Positions 12,901 through 22,440 of a DNA stretch of 29,911 nucleotides are shown here, in pieces (position 1 is the first letter of the stretch; each line of letters opens with the position of its first letter). The DNA is taken from positions 1 to 29,911 of the forward strand of contig QANT01004779.1 of assembly GCA_003254885.1 (NCBI GenBank), in the 5' to 3' direction. This DNA is from Purshia tridentata. Lineage: Eukaryota > Streptophyta > Magnoliopsida > Rosales > Rosaceae. The notes under the pieces were generated by a model, which saw nothing but the letters and a program-made list of their open reading frames with translations, made no database searches and was not told where the DNA came from. The position numbers were made by a program, and so were the translations under genes.

Positions 12901-15900
12901 CTATGACTAAACCAACAAACAGGGTATTTAACCTTAAAGCAAAGTAAATAAATATTTACGTTTGGAACATATTCACGGTGGAAGAAATCAAAAATATGTT
13001 TTTTATCATATATTCTACCAGAAGAAAGCAGCCAAAAACAAAGTGGTTTTGAAGGTTTTAAAAACAAAACCATGGCCTGTGATTAAAAATAATAATAAAA
13101 AAACCTATGTACCAAAAACATATGGCTAGAAAGGATGGGAAAAGCTAAAGATCAGAGAAAAAATTGGTGAGGCAAGAATATACCCACTTGGCCAGAACTA
13201 ACAAATGGCATCCTCAAAAAAAAAAATATTTAAGAAAGAATTCCTCTTGCAGCTAGGTATCTCAGCAATGTCGCATTCAAATGATTGAAGCATTGCGCCA
13301 TATACAAAAATGGCTTGTGAAAAATGAAACCATAAGTATAAAATACAATTAAAACAACAATATCACAATGTTCTCACGTTATAATAAATGAGATGTACAA
13401 AAATTGATGACAATAGAAAATACAGGAAGAAAGTACCATTCACTGTTTCTCCAGCCTCTTTGAAAAGATATGCAGCCTAACAAAGCAAAAATCATACATT
13501 AGAAGACCAATAGAACGGTAGTGAAGTAAGACACATTTGTTAAAAATAAATTACTCGTATGGCTTGTGCATGTGCTCTAATCTTCCTTAATGTCTGCTTC
13601 TTTTCTTCTTCCTTTTTCAAGTCTAAGGTGTATCGGAATCGACGAGAAGCATTTAGTACAAGTGCAGCTTGCTACAAAGAAACAAAAATTAGTTTAGCCC
13701 AAGCCTTGATGAAGAAAAACTTTTTAACTAGCAGCAAGGTAAACTATGCAGACATTTTCAGTTATTAGCTAAACATAATATAGAGAACAAGGTAGTACAA
13801 TTAGACTAAGGATTATAGCCAGATATACCAAATTAAATGTACTAATAAATCAAGGTTGGCATATAAAAACACACAGATCACCAATAAAATGACTTTCACT
13901 AGATACATTACAATAGAAGAAACAAAGACACAGGCATATATTTATTTATTCAACATTGAGTTGTAAGATTAGCCACCGACTTTCTCTTTTTTTATAGGAA
14001 TAAAGAATACAATGAATAAAAGAAAAGGGAAATACCAAAGGGAATGGACCTAGGCAAAACCCACTAAGAAACATAGAACAGACAAACTCACACTCAATCC
14101 TCCTATCATCAAAATTCTTCCATTCTTCTCCAGCAACACAACCCAGATAGAGACCAAAACTACAGAGCGCCAAGAATAAGAACACTGTGTGAAGTGACTT
14201 GTCCACAAGAGATAACAGTTTCTTGAAACAACCTGCTCCAAGACAAAGGTAAGCAACAGCCTACTCCAAATTTGTAGAAGTAATGTAAAATGTGATGTTC
14301 AAACAATTTACCCACTGCTTCACACGACATGTACCAATGAGAGATGCATGCCCCTCTTCTCATCTTGATTGTTCACTTCAATTTGTAATTTCTTTCTTCT
14401 TTTTTTCTTTTTTTTTTGTCTTTTCTCCCTTTTCAAGCATTTGCTTCAGAATTTCTATTTTGGTGCTCCATCATGTGCTGTAGCCCAACCTCATTCCACT
14501 GCAGCAAAAACCTTGGGGAACCAAACATACACATGCTGCCGTCTCCAGCCACTATAAGACACCATCACTGTTGTGGTATTGGTCCACCAACACAATAAAA
14601 AATAAATGCCCGCACAACCCAGAAGGACTCATCCTAATGAAAAAATTCTGGCGAGCTTCACAACTTTGATCACATCACCATCACCCTTGGATTTTTCCAG
14701 AAAAGCCCGACGCATCAGCCATCACCACCAGTACCAAACTTATCAACATTCGTAAAACGGCGCCATTGAAATAGCACTCATGCCTTACCACCAACTGTTG
14801 TCACTGCATATCTGATAGCCTGAACACCATCCTTACCACAATCAGCACACTTTCCACATCTACCAAGTGTCAAGACCCCAACCTTAAACACCCATCTTCC
14901 ACTGCTGCATAACAGATAGCCTTCCCCATCACCCAGCATCATGGTTTGGCATATTTCAAAATACCTCCACCTTCCTAACAGGCGAACACAAGTCGGATTC
15001 AAGGACTCCCACCAACCCTAACCTAAATCTAGAGATAGACCTGTAAACTATTATTGGTGCTCAGCCACTGAAATCTAGAGGTAGTAAGTCCCCTCAACAG
15101 AGTTGGATTCCACCTGTCCACAAACCAAGGGGCGGGGCTCTTGCCAGGGACATTTTTAAGCCGACTTGATTAATTTCCAACCAGGTTTTCTTTGATTTTG
15201 GTAACCACTTTTCACTGATCAAAAACTGAAAACCCTAAACCAAAATTTACCAAAGAAACCTAATCCACTTTGGGTTATCAAATTGTCACACCAAATTTTC
15301 CCAATTGAGAATCAATTTTTACTCAAAAAAAAGTTATGCATTATATATTTCAATATTATAAAATATAGGATGTTGTTTGATATGTACATGCATGTGTTTA
15401 TAAATTATATATATATATATATATGTTAGGGCCCTCTATTGGAGATATGCTAAATTTAAGCATTATATATTAGTGTGATATAAGAATTAGCTTCTTAGAT
15501 GGATTCTGCAAAGCAAGGTCCATTGCCTTTAATTTTCCCTTTTTTTCTTTCTAATTCTGGTTTCAGGTTAGGGAAAGGATTTATGACTTTAACCTATCTC
15601 ATATTATCGAAAATATGAGAGTATAGGTACAATTTTTCTACTTGGGCATAATCAAGGCCTCAGGGTAACCTCTTCTAGCGCCTCTTTATACCTCTTTGCA
15701 TCCCTAAACCAGCATATTGTATCCAAATAGGTGTCTGCATCAAATTATTTTGTCAATACTTCATCCCTTTACTGCTAAAAGAAATTGTATGTATATGCAG
15801 GGACACAAAATGATGCCTTCTGATAGCAAACCTAAGATTACATCATCACATGACCATTTACTAATTTAAAGGACACCATAGTCCTTCGGATGCAGGCATA

Positions 15901-16661
15901 GTTGAAGACAGATAGAACTAGTGGCTACTCAAACTGCAGGCAGTGTCAACGGAGAAAAAATGAAGCATTAAAATGGTGTACAAAGAATATGGGTGCATGT
16001 TGTCATGAGGCTCGACAATTTATAGCTGAATGCTGCATAAAAATACAAAAAATTGTGTTGCAAATAGCGACATTAGAAATCATAAAAATACAATAATTAT
16101 GATCTAAATTTTTGTACCCATTTCATATTTAGTCTATCTTGTTTGTCAAAAAGGGTCGGTATTACTCCTTCCATACACATAGAACTTTCCGTCAAGATTT
16201 TTCCACACCTCCTTTACACTTCCCACTTTGGACGTACTAAGCCTAATTCCGTTTTGCCCAAAGAAGAAGGGGAAAACTACTATTTATGGAAACCTACCAC
16301 CCAACTGCAGTTAAGAGCACACTCTCATTTGACAAAAACAGTAACCAAAATACCCAATGAAGCTCACACTATGAACAAATCGCAAAAGAAAACAAACGCA
16401 GATGGACACATGAACATAAACAGACACCCAAAACCAAATGAGTACAGCAATACACACAGAAACAAATAACTACTTGCAGAAAATTCAAGTATAAATATAA
16501 ATATTGATGTAAAAACATACCCTCCAACGCTTGAGTCGCTCAACAGAAGCATCCTTAGTTCTGGAAATATCAAAAGGACCGCCGGACGAGGACTCATCGC
16601 CAGTTCCGGCCTCCAAATCGTTGTGGTTTCGGTGATACGGCGAGCCCCGAGAGTGACTCAT
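967..16661 (-). CDS. ACA10: Autoinhibited plasma-membrane Ca2+-ATPase (P2B type), ACA10-like; 34 exons, complete
   Basis: This is a calmodulin-regulated Ca2+ pump that exports cytosolic Ca2+ at the cost of ATP, with an aspartyl-phosphate intermediate. I joined 34 exons on the minus strand; every junction keeps frame and the product is 1073 residues, matching the roughly 1070-1085 usual for ACA8/9/10. Visible motifs are a calmodulin-binding segment (about 42-67, anchor W46), TGES 306-309, PEGLP 436-440, DKTGT with catalytic D479, KGA with K599, DPCRPGV 684-690, TGDGTND 785-791, and N881/D885 in M6. Ten hydrophobic segments fall where the family has them. The many-intron layout and the N-terminal rather than C-terminal calmodulin site are the plant ACA8/9/10 pattern (known). 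The start is the first ATG giving [10 protein letters not shown] and the exon 1 acidic/serine stretch. Assignment to ACA10 rather than ACA8 rests on recalled similarity (for example [13 protein letters not shown] followed by an LKKEEEKK stretch) and is less certain than the family. Confidence 0.96.
3189..3212. repeat. (AT)n microsatellite in intron 27
   Basis: AT dinucleotide run followed by a purine-rich GGGTGGGTGGGGAGGAGAGAG stretch just downstream of the exon 27 donor on the minus strand. Confidence 0.85.
4112..4141. repeat. Short hairpin in intron 26
   Basis: CTCAGCCGTTG and CAATGGCTGAG form an 11-bp stem with one mismatch around an 8-nt loop. Confidence 0.7.
5115..5210 (-). mobile_element. 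tRNA-like SINE candidate (intron 23)
   Basis: On the minus strand a B-box-like GAGTTTCAATCCTG (5141-5154) lies downstream of an A-box-like GTCTAGTGTTTGAG (5172-5185), about the tRNA spacing. Flanking words (GAGAGCCTACACCCAAGGCC, CCCCCTTTGGCTTC) look like a recurrent plant SINE I recall only loosely. No target duplication was found. Confidence 0.4.
5955..6236 (-). mobile_element. Au-type SINE, split by an insertion (intron 22)
   Basis: On the minus strand the 5' end reads GAGCCTTGGTGCAGTGGTAAGGTTG, with the polymerase III A-box-like TGGTGCAGTGG at 6212-6222; this is the recalled start of plant Au SINEs. The 3' half (about 5960-6040) reads GGAAACCGTCTCTCC, then GGGGAAGGTTGTGTACA, then GGAGCTTCGTTCA, matching the recalled Au tail order. 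About 145 bp of unrelated AT-rich DNA (roughly 6041-6185) separates the halves and has replaced the B-box region. Confidence 0.65.
8127..8154. repeat. (GA)n microsatellite in intron 17
   Basis: Interrupted GA run (GACAGAGAGAGAGAAAGAGAGAGAGAG) on the plus strand. Confidence 0.85.
8609..9266 (-). other. ACA10: Exons 13-16: M3 and M4 with the Ca2+-site loop (residues 364-460)
   Basis: Exons are 9184-9266, 8996-9104, 8853-8908 and 8609-8651. Exon 13 encodes M3 (about 369-391). Exon 14 holds the short extracytosolic loop after RYFTGHT. Exons 14-15 encode M4, with [23 protein letters not shown] at 436-440 is the unwound M4 turn that coordinates Ca2+ in P2 pumps (known). Exon 16 is 43 bp and encodes [15 protein letters not shown], the stalk into the phosphorylation domain. 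Confidence 0.95.
10205..10325. repeat. Minisatellite filling most of intron 10
   Basis: Five copies of TTTACTTT separated by A runs (starts near 10208, 10226, 10255, 10273, 10300), some with an AATAAGATAAAA spacer. It occupies about two thirds of the 185-bp intron. On the transcribed strand it supplies the T-rich tract just before the acceptor of exon 11. Confidence 0.85.
10846..10983 (-). mobile_element. 5'-truncated retroposon with 17-bp target-site duplication (intron 7)
   Basis: The 17-mer AGATCCTCCCATACATT occurs at 10846-10862 and again at 10967-10983 with no mismatch. The 104 bp between read, on the minus strand, as a fragment ending AATAAAGTTTATTTCTTCTAAAAAGAAA, an A-rich tail next to one repeat. 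Long target duplication plus 3' A tail is the hallmark of LINE-driven insertion. Confidence 0.8.
11008..11275. repeat. Diverged tandem duplication, period about 156 bp (intron 7)
   Basis: The block around TTAGATATAAACTTTCTTATGAGTT (about 11008-11075), with GGCTCCAATG.CAAAT.ATGCACTC after it, recurs at about 11163-11275. The second copy is interrupted by about 40 bp flanked by ATGAGTT repeats. Confidence 0.7.
12436..12522 (-). other. Intron 4, GC-AG class
   Basis: Exon 4 ends TATGGGGGG and the intron begins GCAAGT, the classic strong GC donor. The acceptor is CATTAG. Only this choice joins YGG to VKGLADLL in frame; the nearest GT, four bases downstream, shifts the frame and makes a poor donor (GTCTAC). 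Confidence 0.85.
13672..16520 (-). other. Intron 1 (2849 bp), the longest intron
   Basis: Donor AGG|GTATGT after R47 and acceptor TTTGTAG before Q48. The 5' two thirds (about 14380-16500) show no coding similarity I can support, only an (AT)n run near 15408-15424 and AT-rich DNA. The 3' third carries a LINE relic on the same strand. Large first introns in plants often carry expression-enhancing signals; nothing here proves that. Confidence 0.9.
13980..14363 (-). mobile_element. Relic of a LINE 3' end inside intron 1
   Basis: Read on the minus strand in shifting frames, this resembles the end of a plant non-LTR reverse-transcriptase [17 protein letters not shown] (zinc-finger-like zf-RVT region), then WSRLFQE, then [13 protein letters not shown] and FDDRRIE, where intact LINEs have a WLERNRRIF-type motif. 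It is broken by frameshifts and closes in an A-rich tail (TATAAAAAAAGAGAAAG) near 13980. Assignment rests on recalled motifs only. Confidence 0.5.
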
Positions 16662-17000
16662 CGTGTTCCTTCAACCTGTCGCAGGAGAGATGGCACCGTC
16701 AGTTTCTTCAACCTCCGAGCTCAACACTCATCCACTAAAATCGGTCACAAACCCTAAAACCTCTGAACTGGAACGCAACAATAGCTTCCAAATCTGTGAT
16801 TGAAAACGCCGTTTTCTAACCCATATTTTTTCCCTCCAAATTCACAAGTAAGAAAACCAGTGCTATTTCTGCTTCGAAATTTCAAGCGTTTTCCCAATCT
16901 TCGGTTAATTTCGAACACAAACTACGCGTATTTATCACTCTGTTTATCGGTTGAGAAAGAACCTCATCCACTTTTTAGGGCTCCAAACGTATAAACAACA
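16662..17000 (-). promoter_or_regulatory. 5' leader and core promoter region of the Ca2+-ATPase gene
   Basis: This is the minus-strand region upstream of the start codon. It is less AT-rich than the DNA beyond 17000 and contains the upstream ORF annotated separately. I see no convincing TATA box at a fixed distance, so the transcription start is unknown. A TCTCCTGCGACAG|G string just before the start codon could act as a 3' splice acceptor for a leader intron, but I have no matching donor. Confidence 0.4.
16708..16731 (-). promoter_or_regulatory. Upstream ORF of 7 codons in the leader
   Basis: An ATG at 16731 opens a 7-codon frame (MSVELGG) that stops at TGA 46 nt upstream of the main start. 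No other ATG lies between it and the main start codon. It could dampen translation if transcription begins upstream of 16731 (inference). Confidence 0.4.
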
Positions 17001-17840
17001 GCTGGACTAATATTAGGGGAGCACTAAGTCTCGTTAATTAAATTTTATATTAAATTAAAATAATAAGATTAAACTAAAAAAAACTTAAAAATAATATACA
17101 GAAATGTTGAAAAGTATACAAAAATCACAATTATATTTTTCTAGATAGTTTTGTAATTTTTCTATATGTTTTTTAATTTTTTATATATTTTTCAAATTTT
17201 TATATGTTTTTTAATTAAAAGAATAATAATATCATTAAAAATACTAATGTGACAATTAAAATATAAAATGAATAATTATAATTATGAAATGAAAATTTCA
17301 CTTCATTGAGGTAATTTTAAGACACCTTATTTTAAGGTCCAAAATCATTTTCCTAATTTATATTAGCACTAGCAACAAAACTAGGCTTATCAGTGTTAAC
17401 TCCACTGCTTAATCTACCCTCACCTACAAAATCTATTTTTCTCTTCAAGTTTTTACTCTCTAATTTGCACAGTCCAAATAGCATGACTTTTTTTATAACA
17501 ATATTACACTTATCATATTTTTATATTATAATATTATTTTATTTTTTACAACAATTTATATGACATTAATACAATTAAATACTAAAAAATAAAAATAAAA
17601 ATTTTTAAAATAAAAAAATACCTTATTCAATATAATAATAATATATAAAATAATATAAAAACATAATAAAAATAATATTATTGATTTTTAGGGTGACTCC
17701 ACTAATAAATTGACATATATACTTTTTTAAATNTTTTAAATGTAAATTATAATTTTTTTAAAATAGTCCTTAAAGAAAGACGAACAGGGAAAAAAAAAAC
17801 TTGTGAATATAATATTATTTAATAATTTAAGATATTTATT
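17001..17840. other. AT-rich intergenic DNA with one ambiguous base
   Basis: Long A/T runs with repeated TTTTTTAATTTTTTATAT-like words and no coding potential. Base 17733 is N. Confidence 0.7.
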
Positions 17841-18540
17841 GATTGACGTTTCGGGATCACGAGCCCCTAGAGTGGTGCGCACAATTGTTAGTCTCTGAGT
17901 GGCGGCAGGTGCTTTTAACGTGGTTTTCCTTATTCGATTTGTTTCCTTTGTGGCTTTTTATTTCCTTTGCTCTGGCATTCCATTTTGGCTACACACGAAG
18001 ATTCAGGGATAGTTGTATATAACGTGCTAGGATGAGTCTCTCTAAAGCTTACCCAATATGCGAGGTGGAAATTTCCATGAAGTTTCTCAGAAGCAAAGAA
18101 TCAATGACAATCTTAAACACTATTGGACCAAATCAAAAGCAATAATGGAGAGTCTTTTAGTTACCATACACTGAATAGGCAAAGTAAGTAACCGTGTCAA
18201 GTCACTGTCTTAAATAAGTCTATTTATATTATTGGTTCAAAAGATATCAATATTTACAGAAAAATATTTTATAAATGTAATGAATTGGAATGGTGGAGAG
18301 CCCAATCTTAGTGGGTTGTCATTAATTAGCTTGTTGAAGAAAAAGGGGTATGAAATTATGATCTTTTAGACATATATGGACCAAAAAGTATATTTGCCCT
18401 GATTTAGGCAAGAAATTAAGTAAAGAAAGCAACCAAGTTTTGACTCAGCCTAGCTTAATTTGGACTAGTCTTATAATAATAATAATAAGGAAATGTGTTG
18501 GCGTTAGTTGCCGACGTGTGTAAAAAAAAGAGATATTAGT
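17841..18540. other. Intergenic DNA with a GC-richer start
   Basis: 17841-18050 is richer in G+C than its surroundings (GAGCCCCTAGAGTGGTGCGC, GAGTGGCGGCAGGTGC) and could be a distal promoter element or an exon of an unseen noncoding transcript. No open frame of note. The rest is unremarkable. Confidence 0.4.
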
Positions 18541-18663
18541 TTGAAGACGTGTTATTATGGGGGATGGAGTGCCGAGACTTACGGCTGCCTTGTGGCAAAT
18601 CAGTACGTGTGGCTGGCGCCATCGTTATCCCCCTCATGAATCAAATAACACATCAGAGGTCTT

Positions 18664-18710
18664 GCCGACAGCCACAGCCGACAGCCGACAGCCGACAGCC
18701 GACCGACACC
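18664..18710. repeat. (CCGACAG)n short tandem repeat
   Basis: About five copies of the 7-mer CCGACAG, one broken, inside a local GC-richer patch (18540-18720). Short open frames across it are by-products of the repeat. Confidence 0.85.
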
Positions 18711-18719
18711 TCTTCGATC

Positions 18720-20600
18720 ATACTCATGATCAACAACAACAGATTTCGTATCAAGTTTTTGGTACGTACCAGATTAAATCTCGAGCTTTACGAACAAAGG
18801 AGAGAGAAAAATAGTAAAGAGAGTTGGATTTAACGGTCAAGATCTTAGTTTGGTATAAAAAACTTAACACCGAATCTGCTCTCATAAAAAACAACACACA
18901 AAGCAAGTCACTTTCTCAACTTGGTTTTATTACAATGTTGTTAAAATTATCAAAATCTGAATCATTATTCAGAACAAAATATCAGTTTGGATATGCTTTG
19001 CGTGTAAATCCCATATGCTTCAAACAAGTATAATAACTAAACCATCATCGAAGAAACCCGCAAAATAATTATTAGTTTTACTCTTTAAATCGATGCTTTA
19101 CTCTTTATTAGTTTTAGGATATCAATCAATTCTTTACTTGTTAGTTGAGCCCATGGTTACTAATACTATGTACGGAACTACAAACCATGTTCTTACAATT
19201 TTTTGAGTTCTTCAAAAAGGGTCAAGATTTTCATCCAAAAAAACCAAAATAGTCAAAAACCTTGTGCTACCTGTCTCCTACGTTTCTGACAGTCCGCCTC
19301 TCATGCAATAATGGTACGAGTTTCCACAAACAGTGATCAAATACAAGCAATTAATATATGAGTCTATTTATAATATAACAAAGTTAATTATATAAAAATT
19401 CTTAAATTCGGCTTTCGGTTATCGATCGGCTCAAATCATACATGGGTCGGCACCTGGAATTTCACGTCGAAGGTTGGAGTTGGGAAAACAGAAACAATAC
19501 TGGAAAAAGGGTTGGCATGTATACCACTTTTTTATAACTTGGTCGGAATTCAGAGTGTTGGAACTTGATGTTTTTCTCGTACTATCTGTTATGCTGTAAA
19601 AATTTTCAAGTACTTACTATGTCTGAAACTATCGTCATATTTAAAGAAGATAACCTATTCAGCTTTTTTTGTCTTTTTTTGGCCAGGAAATAATCTATGC
19701 AGCTTCAACATCGTACGGAGCGAGCGAGGTTTGAAGAAAATGACGTTTTATTTGCAAAGAAATTAAAAAAAAAATAATTAATGGCATAAAAGATGAGTAA
19801 TTAATGCATACCTTTTTGCTGGCTGTGCTCTCTCTCTCTCCTTCTTCAACAACACTTGGATGTAGACTAGTGAAAGCTTGATTTTAATGCAGTTTGATTC
19901 CAACGTTGAGCAGAATATTCAAATCGACCCTATTAGTACTGTAGAGCTCTATCTTCAGAAGAATGATTGATTGATCGATCGATCAATTAATTAATATCTC
20001 TAGCTCTGCATCAACAGCAAGATTGAGATCTTTTCATGAGACGATCAATCTTCGGTCCTTCTCTTAAGTAATATCCAGCTCGCAGGGTTATTTGTTTATT
20101 CTTCTATCAATTGGCATATATATATATATAGTACATAAAGGAAGTGCGGCAAAGATATTAAAACCAAGTATGTAATCACATATATCTTCAACTAAAGCCA
20201 ATTAAGTAAGTGCAGCAAAGATATATACTAAACTACGTACGTAATATATAGGGTAAATTAGAGTCTCATCCTTAGTAGGAGCCCAAATGTGATTGATGTC
20301 TACTATTTCTTTTTTTTTACTCATGACATGTCAAATTTTTTATTTTTTAAAAATGTAAATTATATATGTTCAATGACAGAAATAATCTTTCTTACAGTTA
20401 AATCAACTATTGGAATTTTGAAAGTGATAGGTCTCTATTTGATCTTTCAAAACACATACGTTCTGATCTTTATGTGGCAAATTAAAACTGGACCTCAATC
20501 AGAAATTATATATACAATCAGTATTAATCTAAATTAAAAAAGAATGGGATACCGTCATCAAAATACCCCTAATTTATATCCACCAAAAGAGGAGAAATAT
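18720..20600. other. Intergenic DNA without recognisable genes
   Basis: No protein similarity seen. It contains a CT run (19831-19841), an 18-bp perfect palindrome centred on GATCGATCGATC (19970-19987) and a short AT run near 20117. Confidence 0.5.
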
Positions 20601-20614
20601 AAAGTCGATCTATT

Positions 20615-20675
20615 AACCTTTTTGCCACATAAGATTATGGCACAAAGTACTTGTGACATAACGTGGCACAAAATC
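20615..20675. repeat. Nested hairpin
   Basis: TTATGGCACAA and TTGTGACATAA (20635-20645, 20651-20661) form an inner stem with one mismatch around a 5-nt loop. TTTTGCCAC and GTGGCACAAAA extend it outward with small bulges. Confidence 0.6.
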
Positions 20676-20940
20676 TTTTCCCTTTAGTTAATTACCACCT
20701 TTACAGTCAGCAAATGTTCTTATTTACCTATAGATCGAGTACTAATTAATATTATATTGTCATACGACTAGTTTGATCGACTAAGTTGATTCTTAACTAA
20801 ATATTTCAATGTGTAATATCTTTATTCTTTAATCTAATATTGGAATATGTCGAGAATATATGTCATTCACACTTTTAACTATCTTATTCTGAGCTTTGAT
20901 GTGATCCAATAGAATGACGTGTTTTTTTTTTTTTTTTCTA

Positions 20941-21534
20941 AGCATATAACCAAATACTCTACTAGCCTTCCTAACCATGTAACAAACACCTCCACCGATC
21001 TACTCAACCCAGCAGCCCCATCCCTTTCAATCCTCACTGTCGGAGTCCCAACACTGGCGACCCCACCGCCGAAGCCAAAGAGCCCAACCTCCAAAACCCT
21101 CCTTTCATCTCATCTTTCTCCCTCTCTTTTCCTCTCGTCTAAGTAAATCTTTTTTCATTCTCTTTTTACATAGACTTGGTTCTTTTCCCATTAAGATCGA
21201 TCAATATTAGTTATTGCAAATTTTGGTGATTTTGTGTTGGATTTTTCGGATACCCTTTTGGTTGGATTGAAGGGAGATGGGGTGGTATTGGGTTTTTAAT
21301 GGTTGTGCATTTTGAGTTGTAAATTTACTATGATATGATATGCTTAAGAAAGAGGACAATAGAGGAAGACATAGAAAAGAGAGGGAGATAGAGGTGGGGA
21401 AGGTTTTTGGCAGTTAGGCCCAGTGCCGGAGGTGGGGGTCGCCGATGTCGGACCTTCGATAGTGAGAATATAAGGGAATGGTGTTGCTGGGTTAGGTGGG
21501 TGGATAGGGGTGGGGTGCTATTTGGTTACAGCAT
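20941..21534. mobile_element. Foldback element with ~180-190-bp imperfect inverted arms
   Basis: The left arm (about 20941-21135) and the reverse complement of the right arm (about 21355-21534) align along their length. The tips are GCATATAACCAAATA and TGCTGTAACCAAATA. Further in are CAACCCAGCAGCCCCATCCC against TAACCCAGCAACACCATTCC, CTGGCGACCCCACC against TCGGCGACCCCCACC, and CTCCCTCTCTTTTC in both. I judge the arms about 70-75% alike by eye. A unique ~220-bp core separates them. I see no transposase. Confidence 0.75.
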
Positions 21535-21750
21535 AAATTATGGGTTGAGGCAAAGTGGGTTGAGGCAAAGCAGCTAAAAAGGTGCTTTCCAAACTAATGA
21601 CTTGGGAAGTACTCTTGACTTTCAAAATTGTGACAACCCTTACTCCTTATTAATTTTCAATTCCTAACCCAACTGTCACCATGTCCATTTGGTCATTATA
21701 CATAGTCACAGCACTTTTACATCAAATTTTACCAAACATTGTACTGCTGC

Positions 21751-22158
21751 TTTTAAGACTTACAACACTCTTAAAAACATAATTTACCAAACACTCAATT
21801 GTTTTGCCTCACATCAATTTTTTCTCACCACACAACTATATCAGTTTTTTCTCCCCATACAATAATCTCAAACTGACCCTAAATCCTATTAAAATAGTAA
21901 AGTTAAGACCTCTCACTAATAACTTAAATCAATTAAAACAACTGGTGCATGTTTTAAGACTCACAACACTTTTTAAAACATAGTTTACCAAACACTCAAT
22001 TGTTTTACCTCACATCAATTTTTTCTCACCACACAATTATATCAGTTTTTTCTCGCCACACAGCAATCTCAAACTGGCCCTAAATCCTATTAAAATAGTA
22101 AAGTTAAGACCACTCACTAATAACTTAAATCAATTAAAACAAGTGGTGCATGTTTTAC
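21751..22158. repeat. Tandem duplication, 201-bp period, containing a MITE end
   Basis: Two units (21751-21951, 21952-22155) differ at only a few sites. Each unit contains TTACCAAACACTCAATTG, TCACATCAATTTTTTCTCACC and CTCAAACTG(A/G)CCCTAAATCC, then about 70 bp of flank (TAAAGTTAAGACC..CTCACTAATAAC). The words resemble a recurrent hAT-like MITE (recalled), here with its end on the minus strand near 22083. The repeated unit includes both element and flank. Confidence 0.85.
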
Positions 22159-22269
22159 ATACCATGGCTAGTAGGCTTTTTTTTGGGGTCCATTATATTT
22201 TAGAGCTTGACCACTAAAAATATTGGTCCTAAGGACCACCGACTTCACCACTTTAGTTCCAAACCAAAA

Positions 22270-22440
22270 ATTTTGCCGAGTGCTTAACAAGGGCATATGC
22301 GAAAACTAGATGCAAAATTTGTGCATATGCATATCAAAAAATGCAGATGCAGCTCAAAATATGTATATGCAAATGCACCTTAATATATGTACCTGCTGAG
22401 CATATGCATTTCAATATACAGATGCACATGTCAAGCGTTC
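22270..22440. repeat. Degenerate GCATATGC/GCAGATGC-rich repeat
   Basis: Irregular repeats of GCATATG, ATGCAGATGCAGCTC and ATATGTATATGC between GAGTGCTTAACA and CAAGCGTTCGGTGG. A related segment lies at about 27707-27890 in the opposite orientation. Confidence 0.6.

Larger units (their letters stand above)
12304..16661 (-). other. ACA10: Exons 1-5: N-terminal autoinhibitory and calmodulin-binding region (residues 1-180)
   Basis: Exons are 16521-16661, 13555-13671, 13437-13476, 12523-12632 and 12304-12435. Exon 1 encodes an acidic/serine-rich head ([14 protein letters not shown]) ending RLKRWR. Exon 2 opens [18 protein letters not shown], so the 2.85-kb intron 1 splits the calmodulin-binding domain between R47 and Q48. 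In the family this region holds the pump inactive until Ca2+/calmodulin binds (known). Exon 3 is only 40 bp. Exon 4 ends ...ALQQYGG at a GC donor and exon 5 resumes [11 protein letters not shown], then GSNTYPRKK leading towards M1. Confidence 0.95.

Noticed and set aside
16143..16469. 108-codon plus-strand open frame
   Set aside because: It lies antisense in intron 1 close to exon 1, with low-complexity translation and no family resemblance.
18549..18833. Two overlapping open frames across the CCGACAG repeat
   Set aside because: Both are kept open by the 7-mer repeat and have no recognisable similarity.
19825..19850. miR535/miR156-like word (GTGCTCTCTCTCTC)
   Set aside because: Only the CT run matches; the rest of the mature sequence is absent and no hairpin partner was seen.
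20879..21146. Overlapping open frames on both strands
   Set aside because: They fall within an arm of the foldback element; the higher G+C there leaves frames open by chance.
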